Below are positions 8,142 through 15,702 of a DNA stretch of 30,543 nucleotides, piece after piece. Under the pieces are notes generated by a model. The model saw only the letters and a list, made by a program, of their open reading frames with translations. It was not told the origin of the DNA and searched no databases. This DNA comes from RUG11272 sp045226335. Lineage in GTDB: Bacteria; Bacillota; Clostridia; Christensenellales; Aristaeellaceae. Where the stretch lies: contig JBGVCH010000093.1 in assembly GCA_045226335.1 (NCBI GenBank), forward strand, positions 1 to 30,543. Direction: 5' to 3'. Every line of letters starts with the position of its first letter. Position 1 is the first letter of the stretch. The position numbers and the translations under genes are program-made.

Positions 8142-9344
8142 TCAGTTTTTCTTCTTTCCCTTTTTCTTCTTGCCTTTTTTCTTGTCTCTCTTTTTATCTT
8201 CCTTCCGGGCTTTTTCCTCTTCTCCCGTCCGGGGGTTGTCCTCAAAGGCTTGATTCGCCGTCAAAGGTGTCGGGGCCGCCGGGGGTTCGGGTTTCTGACC
8301 GGCTCGCGCCGCGCGCATCGTTTTCCCTCTCTTCTCGGCGCCGCTCATCATCTGCGCGATCGTATCGGCCGTTTCAAAGGGAAGATACCTGCGTGCCGTG
8401 ACCGCGTCAAAGATCAGCAGGCTCAGGACACCCAGGGCCATCAGGCTGTAGCAGACAACCGCCAGGTTGCTCTTGAGCCAGTCCATGGCCGTCTCACTCA
8501 GAGGCAAGGGATCGATCAGGTAGTCCGTCTTGTCCATGGCGAACTGCAGGAAGATCTCCCACGCCACGAACAGCACCACGATCACGATGCCCGCCGGAAG
8601 CCATGCGCGCAGCTGATGGCGCTTTTTCAGCAGGATACAGCGCCGGAGGATGATCACCACCGCCGCCAGGGCACACAGCACCTGCTCCGTGCGGACAAAG
8701 CTGATCTGGATGTAAACCACCCGAAGGACCTCGAACATGATCTGTCCGCAGCAAAGGCCCATCACCGCCCGCTCAAAGCACAGACCGGGGCACACAGGGG
8801 AGAACTTCAGCCATCTGCTGGTCCACAGCCCGCAAAACACGGCCGCCAGGGCCGCCAGCATAAAAATCGCCAGCGTCCAGCCGCCCCAGTCATCCTGCAC
8901 TGCCAACGGGAAGAACTGCAGCGCCTCGGCGTCCACATAGTCTCCGACACCCAGATCCCCCAGGAAGCCCTCCGCTGCCCGGGCCACCGCCACCATCAGA
9001 CAGGCCGGCACCGCGAAGGTATCCAGCGCGCACAGCACCTTCTCGCGGCAAATAAGGGCCGCGAAGACCGCGCCCAGCACAAAGCCCAGGCAACCGCACA
9101 CGAAAGAGAAGGTTTCCGGGTTCAGCTGGATCAGCGCCGCGGCGCCGTAAATGTTGAACTGGTCAAAGCGGAAGGCCAGATAGAGCAGCTTTGAAAGCAC
9201 CGCCGCCAAGGGCAGACCCAGCACCACCGTGAACAGGGCCATCCTGCGCTTCTGTTCCGCCATGTACAGGATCAGGCAGTGCAGCCAGGCCATCGCGACC
9301 AGGCCCAGGCACATGACGGCCAGCCAGGAAGCATTGAAGGTCAT
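8142..9344 (-). CDS. Lgt-like integral membrane protein with Lys-rich tail
   Basis: This 400-residue membrane protein has about nine or ten hydrophobic segments. The first 235 residues resemble prolipoprotein diacylglyceryl transferase: a helix ending in a RAAEGFLGDLG loop, where Lgt has its R-I-G-N-F signature, and later a loop LRVVYIQISFVRTEQVL that resembles the Lgt segment with its second key Arg. The Asn of the signature is replaced by Glu and the surrounding Gly pattern is altered, so ordinary Lgt activity is doubtful. Beyond the Lgt-like core there are two more membrane helices (about 245-268 and 295-325) and a cytoplasmic tail ending in a run dominated by Lys. The start lies 3 bases after the phosphodiester glycosidase gene, so the two form an operon. 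The name is an inference from motif spacing; it could be a separate family with the same fold. Confidence 0.6.
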   Translation of the reverse strand: MTFNASWLAVMCLGLVAMAWLHCLILYMAEQKRRMALFTVVLGLPLAAVLSKLLYLAFRFDQFNIYGAAALIQLNPETFSFVCGCLGFVLGAVFAALICREKVLCALDTFAVPACLMVAVARAAEGFLGDLGVGDYVDAEALQFFPLAVQDDWGGWTLAIFMLAALAAVFCGLWTSRWLKFSPVCPGLCFERAVMGLCCGQIMFEVLRVVYIQISFVRTEQVLCALAAVVIILRRCILLKKRHQLRAWLPAGIVIVVLFVAWEIFLQFAMDKTDYLIDPLPLSETAMDWLKSNLAVVCYSLMALGVLSLLIFDAVTARRYLPFETADTIAQMMSGAEKRGKTMRAARAGQKPEPPAAPTPLTANQAFEDNPRTGEEEKARKEDKKRDKKKGKKKKGKKKN

Positions 9345-9347
9345 GGT

Positions 9348-10244
9348 TCAATTCATCCCTTCCATGGACGCGAAATAGATGATATCCACAAGCTTCCGGG
9401 TGCTGGCGTTGCCCGGATCGTTGACCTTTTTGCCGTTGAAGGCCAGCACGGTGGAGTCACCGCCGTCGAGATTATAGGCCACCTGAACATCCAAAGACGC
9501 CACCAGCTCCGCGAACTCCCGCAGGGTCATGCCCCTGGAGCCCCGGGCGGGGCCTGCACAGCAGACCGCCTTGTAGTGCAGCGGACCCACCTGACAGATG
9601 GCCATGCGCTGCCGCTTGTCGCCGGTGCTCATGTCGATGAATCGGTCCGCACCGTTGAAGTCCTCCACCATCACGCCGTTGTCCACCAGGATCGGGCCGA
9701 AGGAGAAGGCGTTGACGATCTTCTTGCCCTCAAACGTCTCGGTCACCGTGCCGGTCTGGGGGCGGTACAGCACGTGGAAATCGCCGTCCTCATCAATGAG
9801 GAGCACATCCATCACCGTGGATTTCCAGTGGCCTTCCGTGTCCAGGTTGTTCAGATAGGTCACGCCCTGGCGGATCACGCAGCCGAAGCCGTTCTTGCCA
9901 GTGGCGTTGCTGTTGTCGCCGTTGATGGCCACCACCGCGTTGACATAATTGGCCAGCCGCACACCGTCCATGACCCGGTTGGACTCAAACCCGCCGGCGG
10001 AAACCGTCCGAAGCTGGGACGCGTCCTGGATCACGATGTCTGCCACCCAGTAGTCGCAGTTCCTGGAGCGGCCGCTCTCCACGGACACGGTGATGGTGCT
10101 GTCCTGGTACCCCGACTGGGTAAAGTTCCGGCCCACCGGCACAACACCCGGGGTAAAGTCGATGGGCAGGCTCGCCCCATCCCCCAGCGCCACCGGCACC
10201 AGCACACAGCAAACCGCAAGACACAGCATCAGGCGTCGGATCAT
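9348..10244 (-). CDS. Secreted phosphodiester glycosidase (NAGPA/DUF2233 domain)
   Basis: This 298-residue protein has a signal peptide (MIRRLMLCLAVCCVLVPVALG) followed by a single NAGPA-type domain. The hallmark is the YNLDGGDST motif near residue 260, preceded by an AVVAINGDN strand-turn near 105 and the AFSFGPILVDNG block in the middle. Proteins of this family include enzymes that remove sugar from phosphodiester-linked glycoconjugates, and bacterial members are usually exported and act on envelope or exopolysaccharide glycans. The start has AGGTG 7 bases upstream. A promoter (TTGACA, 18 bases, TAGAAT) lies about 55 bases before it. The downstream Lgt-like gene follows after 3 bases, which suggests an extracytoplasmic lipid or glycan modification role, but this is inference. 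Confidence 0.87.
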   Translation of the reverse strand: MIRRLMLCLAVCCVLVPVALGDGASLPIDFTPGVVPVGRNFTQSGYQDSTITVSVESGRSRNCDYWVADIVIQDASQLRTVSAGGFESNRVMDGVRLANYVNAVVAINGDNSNATGKNGFGCVIRQGVTYLNNLDTEGHWKSTVMDVLLIDEDGDFHVLYRPQTGTVTETFEGKKIVNAFSFGPILVDNGVMVEDFNGADRFIDMSTGDKRQRMAICQVGPLHYKAVCCAGPARGSRGMTLREFAELVASLDVQVAYNLDGGDSTVLAFNGKKVNDPGNASTRKLVDIIYFASMEGMN

Positions 10245-10298
10245 ACGTCAGCACCTCTTGTCGTCATTCATCGAAAAGCAGCCGCAGCTGCCGTCCAT

Positions 10299-10328
10299 AT
10301 TCTACCCTAAACCGGTTTGCTCTGTCAA
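10299..10328 (-). promoter_or_regulatory. Promoter of the phosphodiester glycosidase / Lgt-like operon
   Basis: On the minus strand, TTGACA (10323-10328) is a perfect -35, and TAGAAT (10299-10304) follows after 18 bases. The predicted 5' UTR is about 50 bases. Confidence 0.82.
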
Positions 10329-10400
10329 TCATCGCGCGTGGTTTTTCGCAAGATTTACATTTGCAGGGGCGGCGAGTCGCCGAAACTTGGCACAAAATGC

Positions 10401-10429
10401 TTGACAAAACGGCGCGAATCGTGTATGAT
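10401..10429 (+). promoter_or_regulatory. tRNA operon promoter
   Basis: TTGACA (10401-10406), a 17-base spacer and TATGAT (10424-10429) precede the first tRNA by 29 bases. Confidence 0.88.
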
Positions 10430-10458
10430 GGTCCTCGCCGCCTGAGAGCGGTGCATGA

Positions 10459-10535
10459 CGCGGGGTGGAGCAGTTTGGCAGCTCGTCGGGCTCATAACCC
10501 GGAGGTCGTAGGTTCGAGTCCTACCCCCGCAACCA
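10459..10535 (+). tRNA. Initiator tRNA-fMet (CAT)
   Basis: A full cloverleaf of 77 bases with encoded CCA. The anticodon CAT is at 10493-10495. Initiator features are present: the unpaired C1-A72 at the acceptor end (CGCGGGG against CCCCGCA) and three consecutive G-C pairs in the anticodon stem (GGG/CCC). The sequence is close to the E. coli initiator tRNA. Confidence 0.97.
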
Positions 10536-10538
10536 TTT

Positions 10539-10612
10539 GGCTCCGTAGCTCAGTTGGCTAGAGCATTCGGTTCATACCCGGAGTGTCATTGGTTCGAGTC
10601 CAATCGGAGCCA
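10539..10612 (+). tRNA. Elongator tRNA-Met (CAT), no encoded CCA
   Basis: The acceptor stem GGCTCCG pairs with CGGAGCC. The anticodon loop TTCATAC has CAT at 10573-10575, on a stem containing one T-G pair. The loop and D arm resemble the Bacillus elongator tRNA-Met. It starts 3 bases after the first tRNA. The 3' end reads ACTG, so CCA must be added enzymatically. A lysidine-modified tRNA-Ile (CAT) was considered and is less likely. Confidence 0.92.
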
Positions 10613-10615
10613 CTG

Positions 10616-10658
10616 CCCGCAAGCCCTTACTGCATAAAGGTTTGCGGGTTTTCTCTTT
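10616..10658 (+). terminator. tRNA operon terminator
   Basis: CCCGCAAGCC (10616-10625) pairs over 10 bp, including one G-U, with GGTTTGCGGG (10639-10648). TTTTCTCTTT follows. Confidence 0.88.
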
Positions 10659-10717
10659 GGTGATGAACTTGACCATGAAAACCCTGAGAAGACCTGTACC
10701 ATCTTCTCACTCACCAC

Positions 10718-10746
10718 TTGTGCGCCGGACCTTTCAGGCTTATACA
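10718..10746 (+). promoter_or_regulatory. Possible promoter of the beta-helix/LRR gene
   Basis: TTGTGC (10718-10723) and TATACA (10741-10746) are separated by 17 bases, downstream of the tRNA terminator and about 95 bases before the start codon. The match is moderate. Confidence 0.4.
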
Positions 10747-10839
10747 TGGATTGTCACCGGACGGAATAATCACAGGCGCAGAGTGGACATACCGATGCGC
10801 CAGGCCGGTTTGCTGAAATTGATCAAAGGAGAGATCGTG

Positions 10840-12228
10840 ATGTTGAACTGGAAGGTCCGCGTGGCCGTCATTGTGGGATTGGCTCTGTTGTGCCTTGGTA
10901 TTGCCCTGGCCGACGATGGCGACACCGTCACCGTGTCTTTCGATGTCAACGGCGGAAGCTATTCCATGGCCAGTCAGCAGACTCCGGCGGGATCCGCGTT
11001 TACCCTGCCGGACTGCTATTTCCGGCCGCCGGAATACCAGCGATTCAGCGCCTGGCAGATCGGCAGCGACGCGGAGAACCTGAAGGCCCCCGGAGACAGC
11101 ATCATCGTGACGGAAGACACCGTTGTGAAAGCGGTCTGGGGATACAGCCTCTGGGGCGAACTCCAGCGGCAGACCAACACCTATGGCTATATCGATCACT
11201 ATCTGCAGGAGGACCTGACGGCCGCCTACGGCGAGAGCGCCATCGTGATTCCGGCCAATCATACCTTCTATCTGGACCTGAACGGCCATACGATAAGTCG
11301 CGGCGCATCATCCGCTCAACGGGACGCGGTGTTTGAGGTGAACGGCACGCTGATTATCGAGGACACCGTGGGCGGCGGGCAGATCACCGGCGCCTTTGGC
11401 AGCGGCGCCATCGTCAGCTATTCAACCAGCGGCGTGTTCATCCTGAGAAGCGGCAGCATCACCGGAAACATCGTGGGAAACGGCGCGGTGTATATGCCGG
11501 GGGGAACCTTCGTCATGGAAGGCGGCGCCATCACCGGCAACCAGTGCATGTATAACGGGATCACGGTGAAAACCCTCCGGATGAGCGGCGGCGGCATCAC
11601 CGATAACACGGGCGGTTTCATGGTGGACCCGCGGGCAGCGGTCAGCGCAGGCGTCCGGGTCATGCCCGGCTGCACCTTTGAAATCTCCGGAGACGCGGTC
11701 ATTTCGGGCAATGTGATCGGCACCAGGCAGGCCAACGTTTTTCTGGATGAGGGCAGCGTGATGACCGTCAAGGGTTCCCTGACGGGGAGCGTTCCTGTCG
11801 GTGTGACAGCGGCGGCCGATGTGGCCACGGTCACCTCCGGCCTTGCCGGCCACGGTGACCTCAGCCGTTTTGCCTGCGACGCTTCCGACTGCGCGGCTCT
11901 GCTCTCCGGTGAGGGGGAAGCGGTGCTGGTGCATAAGCTCACTGCCTCCGGCGCTGATATGGTGCTCCCGGCGGACACGGAATCCATCGGGGATCGCGCT
12001 TTTGAGGGGACAGATGCCGCTACGGTCTGGATCCCGGACGGCTGCACGCTCATCGGCGAGGAGGCCTTCCGAAACAGCAGTCTCGTTCTGATCCGCATCC
12101 CGGCCGGCTGCGCTGTCGGCTCCTACGCCTTCGCCGATTGCGGGACGGTTTATATCATCTCCGCGGCGAACAGTCCGGCGGCGGCTTATTGCGCGGCGCA
12201 TGACAACTGTGTGCTTGTGGAAGAGTGA
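10840..12228 (+). CDS. Exported composite protein: InlB-type repeat, beta-helix and LRR
   Basis: This 462-residue surface or secreted protein has a signal peptide (about residues 1-24, hydrophobic VAVIVGLALLCLGIALA). It is followed by one repeat like the Listeria-Bacteroides (InlB B) type, with SFDVNGGSY and a conserved Trp (about 26-80). Next is a right-handed beta-helix-like region rich in Gly-Gly and ITGN turns (about 130-340). Three BspA-type LRR units with IGDRAF and IGEEAF motifs follow (about 380-450). The ATG at 10840 has AAAGGAGA upstream; the longer open frame starting at 10642 begins inside the tRNA terminator and is rejected. Proteins of this design bind host or plant surfaces or are fibrillar adhesins. 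The LRR part relates it to the leftward array that follows, from which it is separated by a terminator. Confidence 0.83.
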   Translation: MLNWKVRVAVIVGLALLCLGIALADDGDTVTVSFDVNGGSYSMASQQTPAGSAFTLPDCYFRPPEYQRFSAWQIGSDAENLKAPGDSIIVTEDTVVKAVWGYSLWGELQRQTNTYGYIDHYLQEDLTAAYGESAIVIPANHTFYLDLNGHTISRGASSAQRDAVFEVNGTLIIEDTVGGGQITGAFGSGAIVSYSTSGVFILRSGSITGNIVGNGAVYMPGGTFVMEGGAITGNQCMYNGITVKTLRMSGGGITDNTGGFMVDPRAAVSAGVRVMPGCTFEISGDAVISGNVIGTRQANVFLDEGSVMTVKGSLTGSVPVGVTAAADVATVTSGLAGHGDLSRFACDASDCAALLSGEGEAVLVHKLTASGADMVLPADTESIGDRAFEGTDAATVWIPDGCTLIGEEAFRNSSLVLIRIPAGCAVGSYAFADCGTVYIISAANSPAAAYCAAHDNCVLVEE

Positions 12229-12253
12229 CGGAAGCCGCTGAATGCCCCATGCG

Positions 12254-12291
12254 AAAAGAGAGCCCGCGCGCAAAGGCCGGTCTCTCTTTTT
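12254..12291. terminator. Terminator after the beta-helix/LRR gene
   Basis: AAAAGAGAG (12254-12262) pairs with CTCTCTTTT (12282-12290). T runs exist on both strands, so it could also stop leftward transcripts of the array. Confidence 0.82.
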
Positions 12292-12518
12292 GTGTTGTCA
12301 CGATTTACATAGGCCGTTGCGCAATCCTCGCCCGCGAAGCGCCGCACCCGTTCGGCCGCTGATCGGAGCGTCCTCCGTCCGTACAACGGCGGCAAAACAG
12401 TTGATGTTGTTTTCTTTGCAGCGTATTCAGCGTGATTGTCCTTGAATGACATGAACAAATCAGAATGAACACGCTAAAAGGGCTGCCCTTGCGTTGGCTT
12501 ATACCGGATCCCGCGAAA
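12292..12518. other. Intergenic stretch with a weak minus-strand hairpin
   Basis: These 227 bases separate convergent genes. The only structure seen is a short stem (AAGGG 12478-12482 with CCCTT 12486-12490) followed on the minus strand by a short T run. It is a weak candidate terminator for the array. No RNA gene or credible open frame was found. Confidence 0.4.
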
Positions 12519-14330
12519 TCATTGGGAATCAAGGGTATATTTGAGCCCTGCTTCCTTGCAGAAGGCTTCCGCATCGCTTCCCGGCACAACATGCAGGTTC
12601 GGCCCACCAGCACCCTGATCGTAGAAAGCGCCCGGGTCGATCTCGATCAGGCTGGCGGGCAGGAAGATGTCCACATCCGTACAGTAAACGAAGCTTCGTT
12701 TTTCAAGGGTTGTCACACCTTCCGGAACCATGATTTCACATGGAGGATTTGTTTCGATGAATGCTTCATAGCCAATGATCTCCACACCGGTCGGGATTTC
12801 ATAGCGTCCGCCGCGAAACGCCTCCGGGACACAAATCAGCCGCTTGTCTGTTTTATCAATGATTGCGCCGTTGATGACCTCAAGATGCGGGTTGTCCGGT
12901 GAAACCGTGATCCGGGTAAGCGAATCGCATCCGTAGAATGAGGTTCCGGCCATTTCCCGAACCGTTGACGGCAGGTAAACCGTTTTCAGGTCCTCGTTCC
13001 CCCAGAAGGCATACGTTCCGATGATAATCAGCCCTTCCGGCAGACGAAGACTGGATAGACCGCAGGCACCGAAGCTGAATTCACCGATGCTGCGCAGGCT
13101 TTCGGACCAACGCACTTCCATTAAACCATAGTTTTCGCCAAAGGCACTTTCCCGGATTTCCGTCACGCCGTCCGACAAGACCAGTGTCTCGATCCCAGCC
13201 TGAAAAAACGCATATTCATCAATCACCGAGATCCCATCCGGAATGATGCAGTCAGAGTCTACACCTTTGGGCACGCAGCAGATCAGGACGCCCTTATCCA
13301 AATCAAACAGCATACCGTGCTCAAACCGGAGAACGGGATTACCTTCCGCGATTGTGATCAGGTCAAGTCTTGAGCAATCTCTGAAGGGATTTGTGCCCAC
13401 CTCTGTAAGGCTCGCGGGAATGGAGATTTCCGTCATCCTTGAGCAGCCGTAAAAAGCACTGTTGCCAAGCCGCGTCAGTCCCTCCGGCAGAGACAGCGAC
13501 ATGAGATTGCCGCAGGCATAAAACGCACTGCTCCCGATTTCCCGGAGACTGACAGGCAAAGAAACCCGCTCCAAGTTCCTGCAGCTGCCGAAAGCCCTCT
13601 CGCCGATGACCGTCACGCCTTCCGGCACGATAACAGACGTCAGCGTTCTATTCCCGGCGAAGGCGCCCTCGCCAATGATAGCAGTCCCTTCCGGTATCTC
13701 GCACTCAGTCAGCACAAGTTCTGCGGGGCAGAGGAACAGGCAGGCGTCTTCCCTGCGGAAAAGCATGCCATCGATGACCTGCCAGCAGGGGTTGTCAGAC
13801 GACACCGTGATTTTCCCGATGGTCCTGCCAAAGCAGTCCGCTCCACCCAGCTCCGCCAGGTTTCCGGGCAGCGCGATTTCTTTCAGGCTATTGCCCATGA
13901 ACGCGCCGTCACCGATGGAGACCAGAGACTCTGGCAGGGTCACGGCTGTGATCTTGCACCCCCAAAATGCATCCTCGCCGATGGTTTCAAGACCATCCGG
14001 CAAAACGACGGACATGATGTCATTGTAAAAGAATGCCCGATCACCGATGGATCGGATTCCATGCGGCAGTGTTAAAGTGGTCAGTCCGACACGACTGAAG
14101 GCCCCGCTGCCAATCGCGGTCACGGGAATGCCGTCCAGTTCAGCGGGTACTGCAGCCTCTTTGTCACTGCCGTTGTATTTCACGATTTCCGCCGTTCCGT
14201 CCTCCAGCAGGACATAATCGTAATCACCGCAGATAAGCGGTTCAGGGGGCACTTCGGCTGTTTGTTCCGCCCAGCCGCTCACGGGTATCAGGCACAGGAG
14301 CAGCAGGCAAACAATGAGTAGCCGTTTCAT
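12519..14330 (-). CDS. Secreted BspA-type leucine-rich-repeat protein (array gene 8, last)
   Basis: This 603-residue exported protein begins with a signal peptide (MKRLLIVCLLLLCLIPVSGWA) and a short opening domain (CGDYDYVLLEDGTAEI). It then carries about 17 BspA-type LRR units of roughly 23 residues, with the pattern LP.GL..IG..AF..C. Three inter-repeat inserts of the form NP....I.G.LF occur, which is usual in this family. A C-terminal SDAEAFCKEAGLKY cap closes it. The start at 14330 is the third in-frame ATG; GAGGG lies 8 bases upstream, and the alignment with the other array genes agrees. BspA-type LRR proteins of gut and oral bacteria mediate adhesion and interspecies contact. Its DNA leader and signal peptide are copies of those of the MreC-like gene. 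GC content is visibly lower than in the flanking housekeeping genes. Confidence 0.9.
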   Translation of the reverse strand: MKRLLIVCLLLLCLIPVSGWAEQTAEVPPEPLICGDYDYVLLEDGTAEIVKYNGSDKEAAVPAELDGIPVTAIGSGAFSRVGLTTLTLPHGIRSIGDRAFFYNDIMSVVLPDGLETIGEDAFWGCKITAVTLPESLVSIGDGAFMGNSLKEIALPGNLAELGGADCFGRTIGKITVSSDNPCWQVIDGMLFRREDACLFLCPAELVLTECEIPEGTAIIGEGAFAGNRTLTSVIVPEGVTVIGERAFGSCRNLERVSLPVSLREIGSSAFYACGNLMSLSLPEGLTRLGNSAFYGCSRMTEISIPASLTEVGTNPFRDCSRLDLITIAEGNPVLRFEHGMLFDLDKGVLICCVPKGVDSDCIIPDGISVIDEYAFFQAGIETLVLSDGVTEIRESAFGENYGLMEVRWSESLRSIGEFSFGACGLSSLRLPEGLIIIGTYAFWGNEDLKTVYLPSTVREMAGTSFYGCDSLTRITVSPDNPHLEVINGAIIDKTDKRLICVPEAFRGGRYEIPTGVEIIGYEAFIETNPPCEIMVPEGVTTLEKRSFVYCTDVDIFLPASLIEIDPGAFYDQGAGGPNLHVVPGSDAEAFCKEAGLKYTLDSQ

Positions 14331-14479
14331 GGCCATTTCCCTCGCTTTCATCAAAACCGGGTCACGCCAAAGTATGGCCCTCACAGGCTCATCGCGTCAG
14401 ACGGCCGGGGCGTCCGGGCCTGCCAGACATCGCCGTTGCGGTAAAAGAGCACGGTAACCGTCTCGCCCTCGCCGAAGTT
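14274..14479 (-). repeat. Type I leader duplication, copy 2 (PDZ tail + leader + signal peptide)
   Basis: Homologous, almost without gaps, to 15501-15702. It includes 57 bases of signal-peptide coding sequence (14274-14330), the 50-base intergenic leader and the 99-base PDZ-gene tail. Homology stops abruptly at 14479. The best-conserved block runs from 14351 to 14417. Confidence 0.88.
14381..14479 (-). pseudogene. Remnant: 3' end of a PDZ protein gene
   Basis: These 33 codons, including the stop, encode NFGEGETVTVLFYRNG... ending in RPSDAMSL. This corresponds to the last 32 residues of the PDZ protein at 15604-17010. By eye, 87 of 99 bases match, and five of the twelve differences are silent. 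The reading frame is intact but has no start: the open frame upstream runs into the 3' end of the MreC-like gene on the same strand in another frame, where homology is lost. It is therefore the stranded tail of a second PDZ gene copy, not a functional gene. Confidence 0.85.
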
Positions 14480-14525
14480 GGGTTTATTTGCCTGACAACC
14501 GCACGCACAGTGTAATATTCGACGT

Positions 14526-15557
14526 TTATTCGCGCTCGCCTTCCCCGTAGGAAGCCTGCAGAGCATCCGTATTGACCGGAATCCGCATGACCAACGTGTA
14601 CCTAATCTGGTCTCCATCACCGAATGGTCTTAACACGACATATGTTCCGATCTCATCCCGGTATCGGTTTGTTTCTGTGATCGTCCCCACCGGGATCCCA
14701 AAGCATCCGAAAACGCTATCCTTGGATGTGACCAACGTTTCGCCGGCGTCAATGGTCAACCCGTCCGGCAGGTCGTACATCCTGCAGGTGCGTGTTCCGT
14801 TCGCGCGGTACGCGCCTCGGACAGTTCCCGACACTTTCCCCGGTTCATAGTCTGATTCGAGCGAAACGGCGATGGGGATCCTGCTGTCAAGGACTGTGCG
14901 CACGACGGCGGTGTCCGGTGCGACATCCTCGATATATCCGATCAGCACGCTGTTGAAGACAACCGCCATGTAAGGTTCGATCCCCTGCCGTGAACCTTTG
15001 TCAATCACAAACGAGCGCACAGGATCGCACCCATCCGCGCTGATAACCGTGCAGACCAGTGGATCCAGCGACGGATTCCGGATGACTTCCTCAATCAGGA
15101 TTCTGTAAGTGTCATACTCAATCTCTGTCGGAATATCCTGATCGATATACTCCAACCGCAGCTTTCTTGTGTCCGCGTATAAATCGGGCAGCTCTCCAAA
15201 CACGTTCCGGTCCAGGCTGTACACGATCTGCAGCCGTGGCGACGAATCCACCAGCATCATGGCAACCGTCACACCGCTGGCCTTGTTTCTGAGTTCTACG
15301 GTCCAGACCGTCTGTGTCCCCGCTGCTCTGGAAATGACCGGCTCCGTGTTGTCCGGCACCCAATCATGGGTGAGTGATTCCGCGATCACGGCTTCCACTT
15401 CCGTATCGGTGTAGGCCCGAAATGCTGCATGTGGTTCTTCGGGCTTTGCAGTTGTATCCACGACAAAAATGAAAACCGCGTCCTCCCCCGTCTCCATCAA
15501 GCCGCTGAGCGGTATCAGGCACAGCATCATCACCCAAAGCAGCATCAGGCGTTTCAT
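14526..15557 (-). CDS. Secreted protein with MreC-type beta-barrel domain (array gene 7)
   Basis: This 343-residue exported protein has the array signal peptide (MKRLMLLWVMMLCLIPLSG). Residues 25-160 match no family known to me. Residues about 165-325 follow the MreC C-terminal domain closely: VIDKGSRQGI (184-193), a GYIEDV turn (207-212), a strand-rich middle, AGETLVTS (271-278) and GIPVGTI (287-293). MreC proteins shape the rod cell wall by bridging MreB/MreD and PBP2. Here the usual N-terminal transmembrane helix and coiled coil are absent, and no mreB, mreD or PBP gene is nearby. This looks like an MreC barrel reused as a periplasmic or surface module. The start at 15557 follows GGGG by 8 bases; the ATG two codons earlier is too close to the ribosome site. 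Confidence 0.75.
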   Translation of the reverse strand: MKRLMLLWVMMLCLIPLSGLMETGEDAVFIFVVDTTAKPEEPHAAFRAYTDTEVEAVIAESLTHDWVPDNTEPVISRAAGTQTVWTVELRNKASGVTVAMMLVDSSPRLQIVYSLDRNVFGELPDLYADTRKLRLEYIDQDIPTEIEYDTYRILIEEVIRNPSLDPLVCTVISADGCDPVRSFVIDKGSRQGIEPYMAVVFNSVLIGYIEDVAPDTAVVRTVLDSRIPIAVSLESDYEPGKVSGTVRGAYRANGTRTCRMYDLPDGLTIDAGETLVTSKDSVFGCFGIPVGTITETNRYRDEIGTYVVLRPFGDGDQIRYTLVMRIPVNTDALQASYGEGERE

Positions 15558-15702
15558 GGTCATTTCCCCTTTTTCAAAACCGGGTCACGCCGAAGTATGG
15601 CCCTCACAGGCTCATCGCGTCAGACGGCCGGGTCATCTGGGTCTGCCAGACAGCGCCGTTGCGATAGAAGAGCACGGTGACCGTCTCGCCTTCGTCGACA
15701 TT
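15501..15702 (-). repeat. Type I leader duplication, copy 1 (PDZ tail + leader + signal peptide)
   Basis: This copy joins the genuine 3' end of the PDZ gene (15604-15702), the 46-base intergenic leader and the signal-peptide codons of the MreC-like gene (15501-15557). It is the likely original junction from which 14274-14479 derives. Confidence 0.85.

Noticed and set aside
9279..10310. 343-codon plus-strand open frame opposite the phosphodiester glycosidase
   Set aside because: No domain, unusual composition, and it runs across the leftward promoter. The YNLDGGDST motif on the other strand decides the case.
10539..10612. tRNA-Ile (CAT, lysidine type) as the identity of the second tRNA
   Set aside because: The anticodon loop, D arm and anticodon stem match the elongator tRNA-Met of Bacillus better. 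A tRNAscan/TFAM identity check would settle it.
10642..10839. 66-codon N-terminal extension of the beta-helix/LRR gene
   Set aside because: It begins inside the tRNA terminator. The ATG at 10840 has a good ribosome site and starts a proper signal peptide.
14331..14525. Insertion-sequence relic between array genes 7 and 8
   Set aside because: No terminal inverted repeats, target duplication or transposase fragment. The extra sequence is explained by the PDZ-tail duplication.
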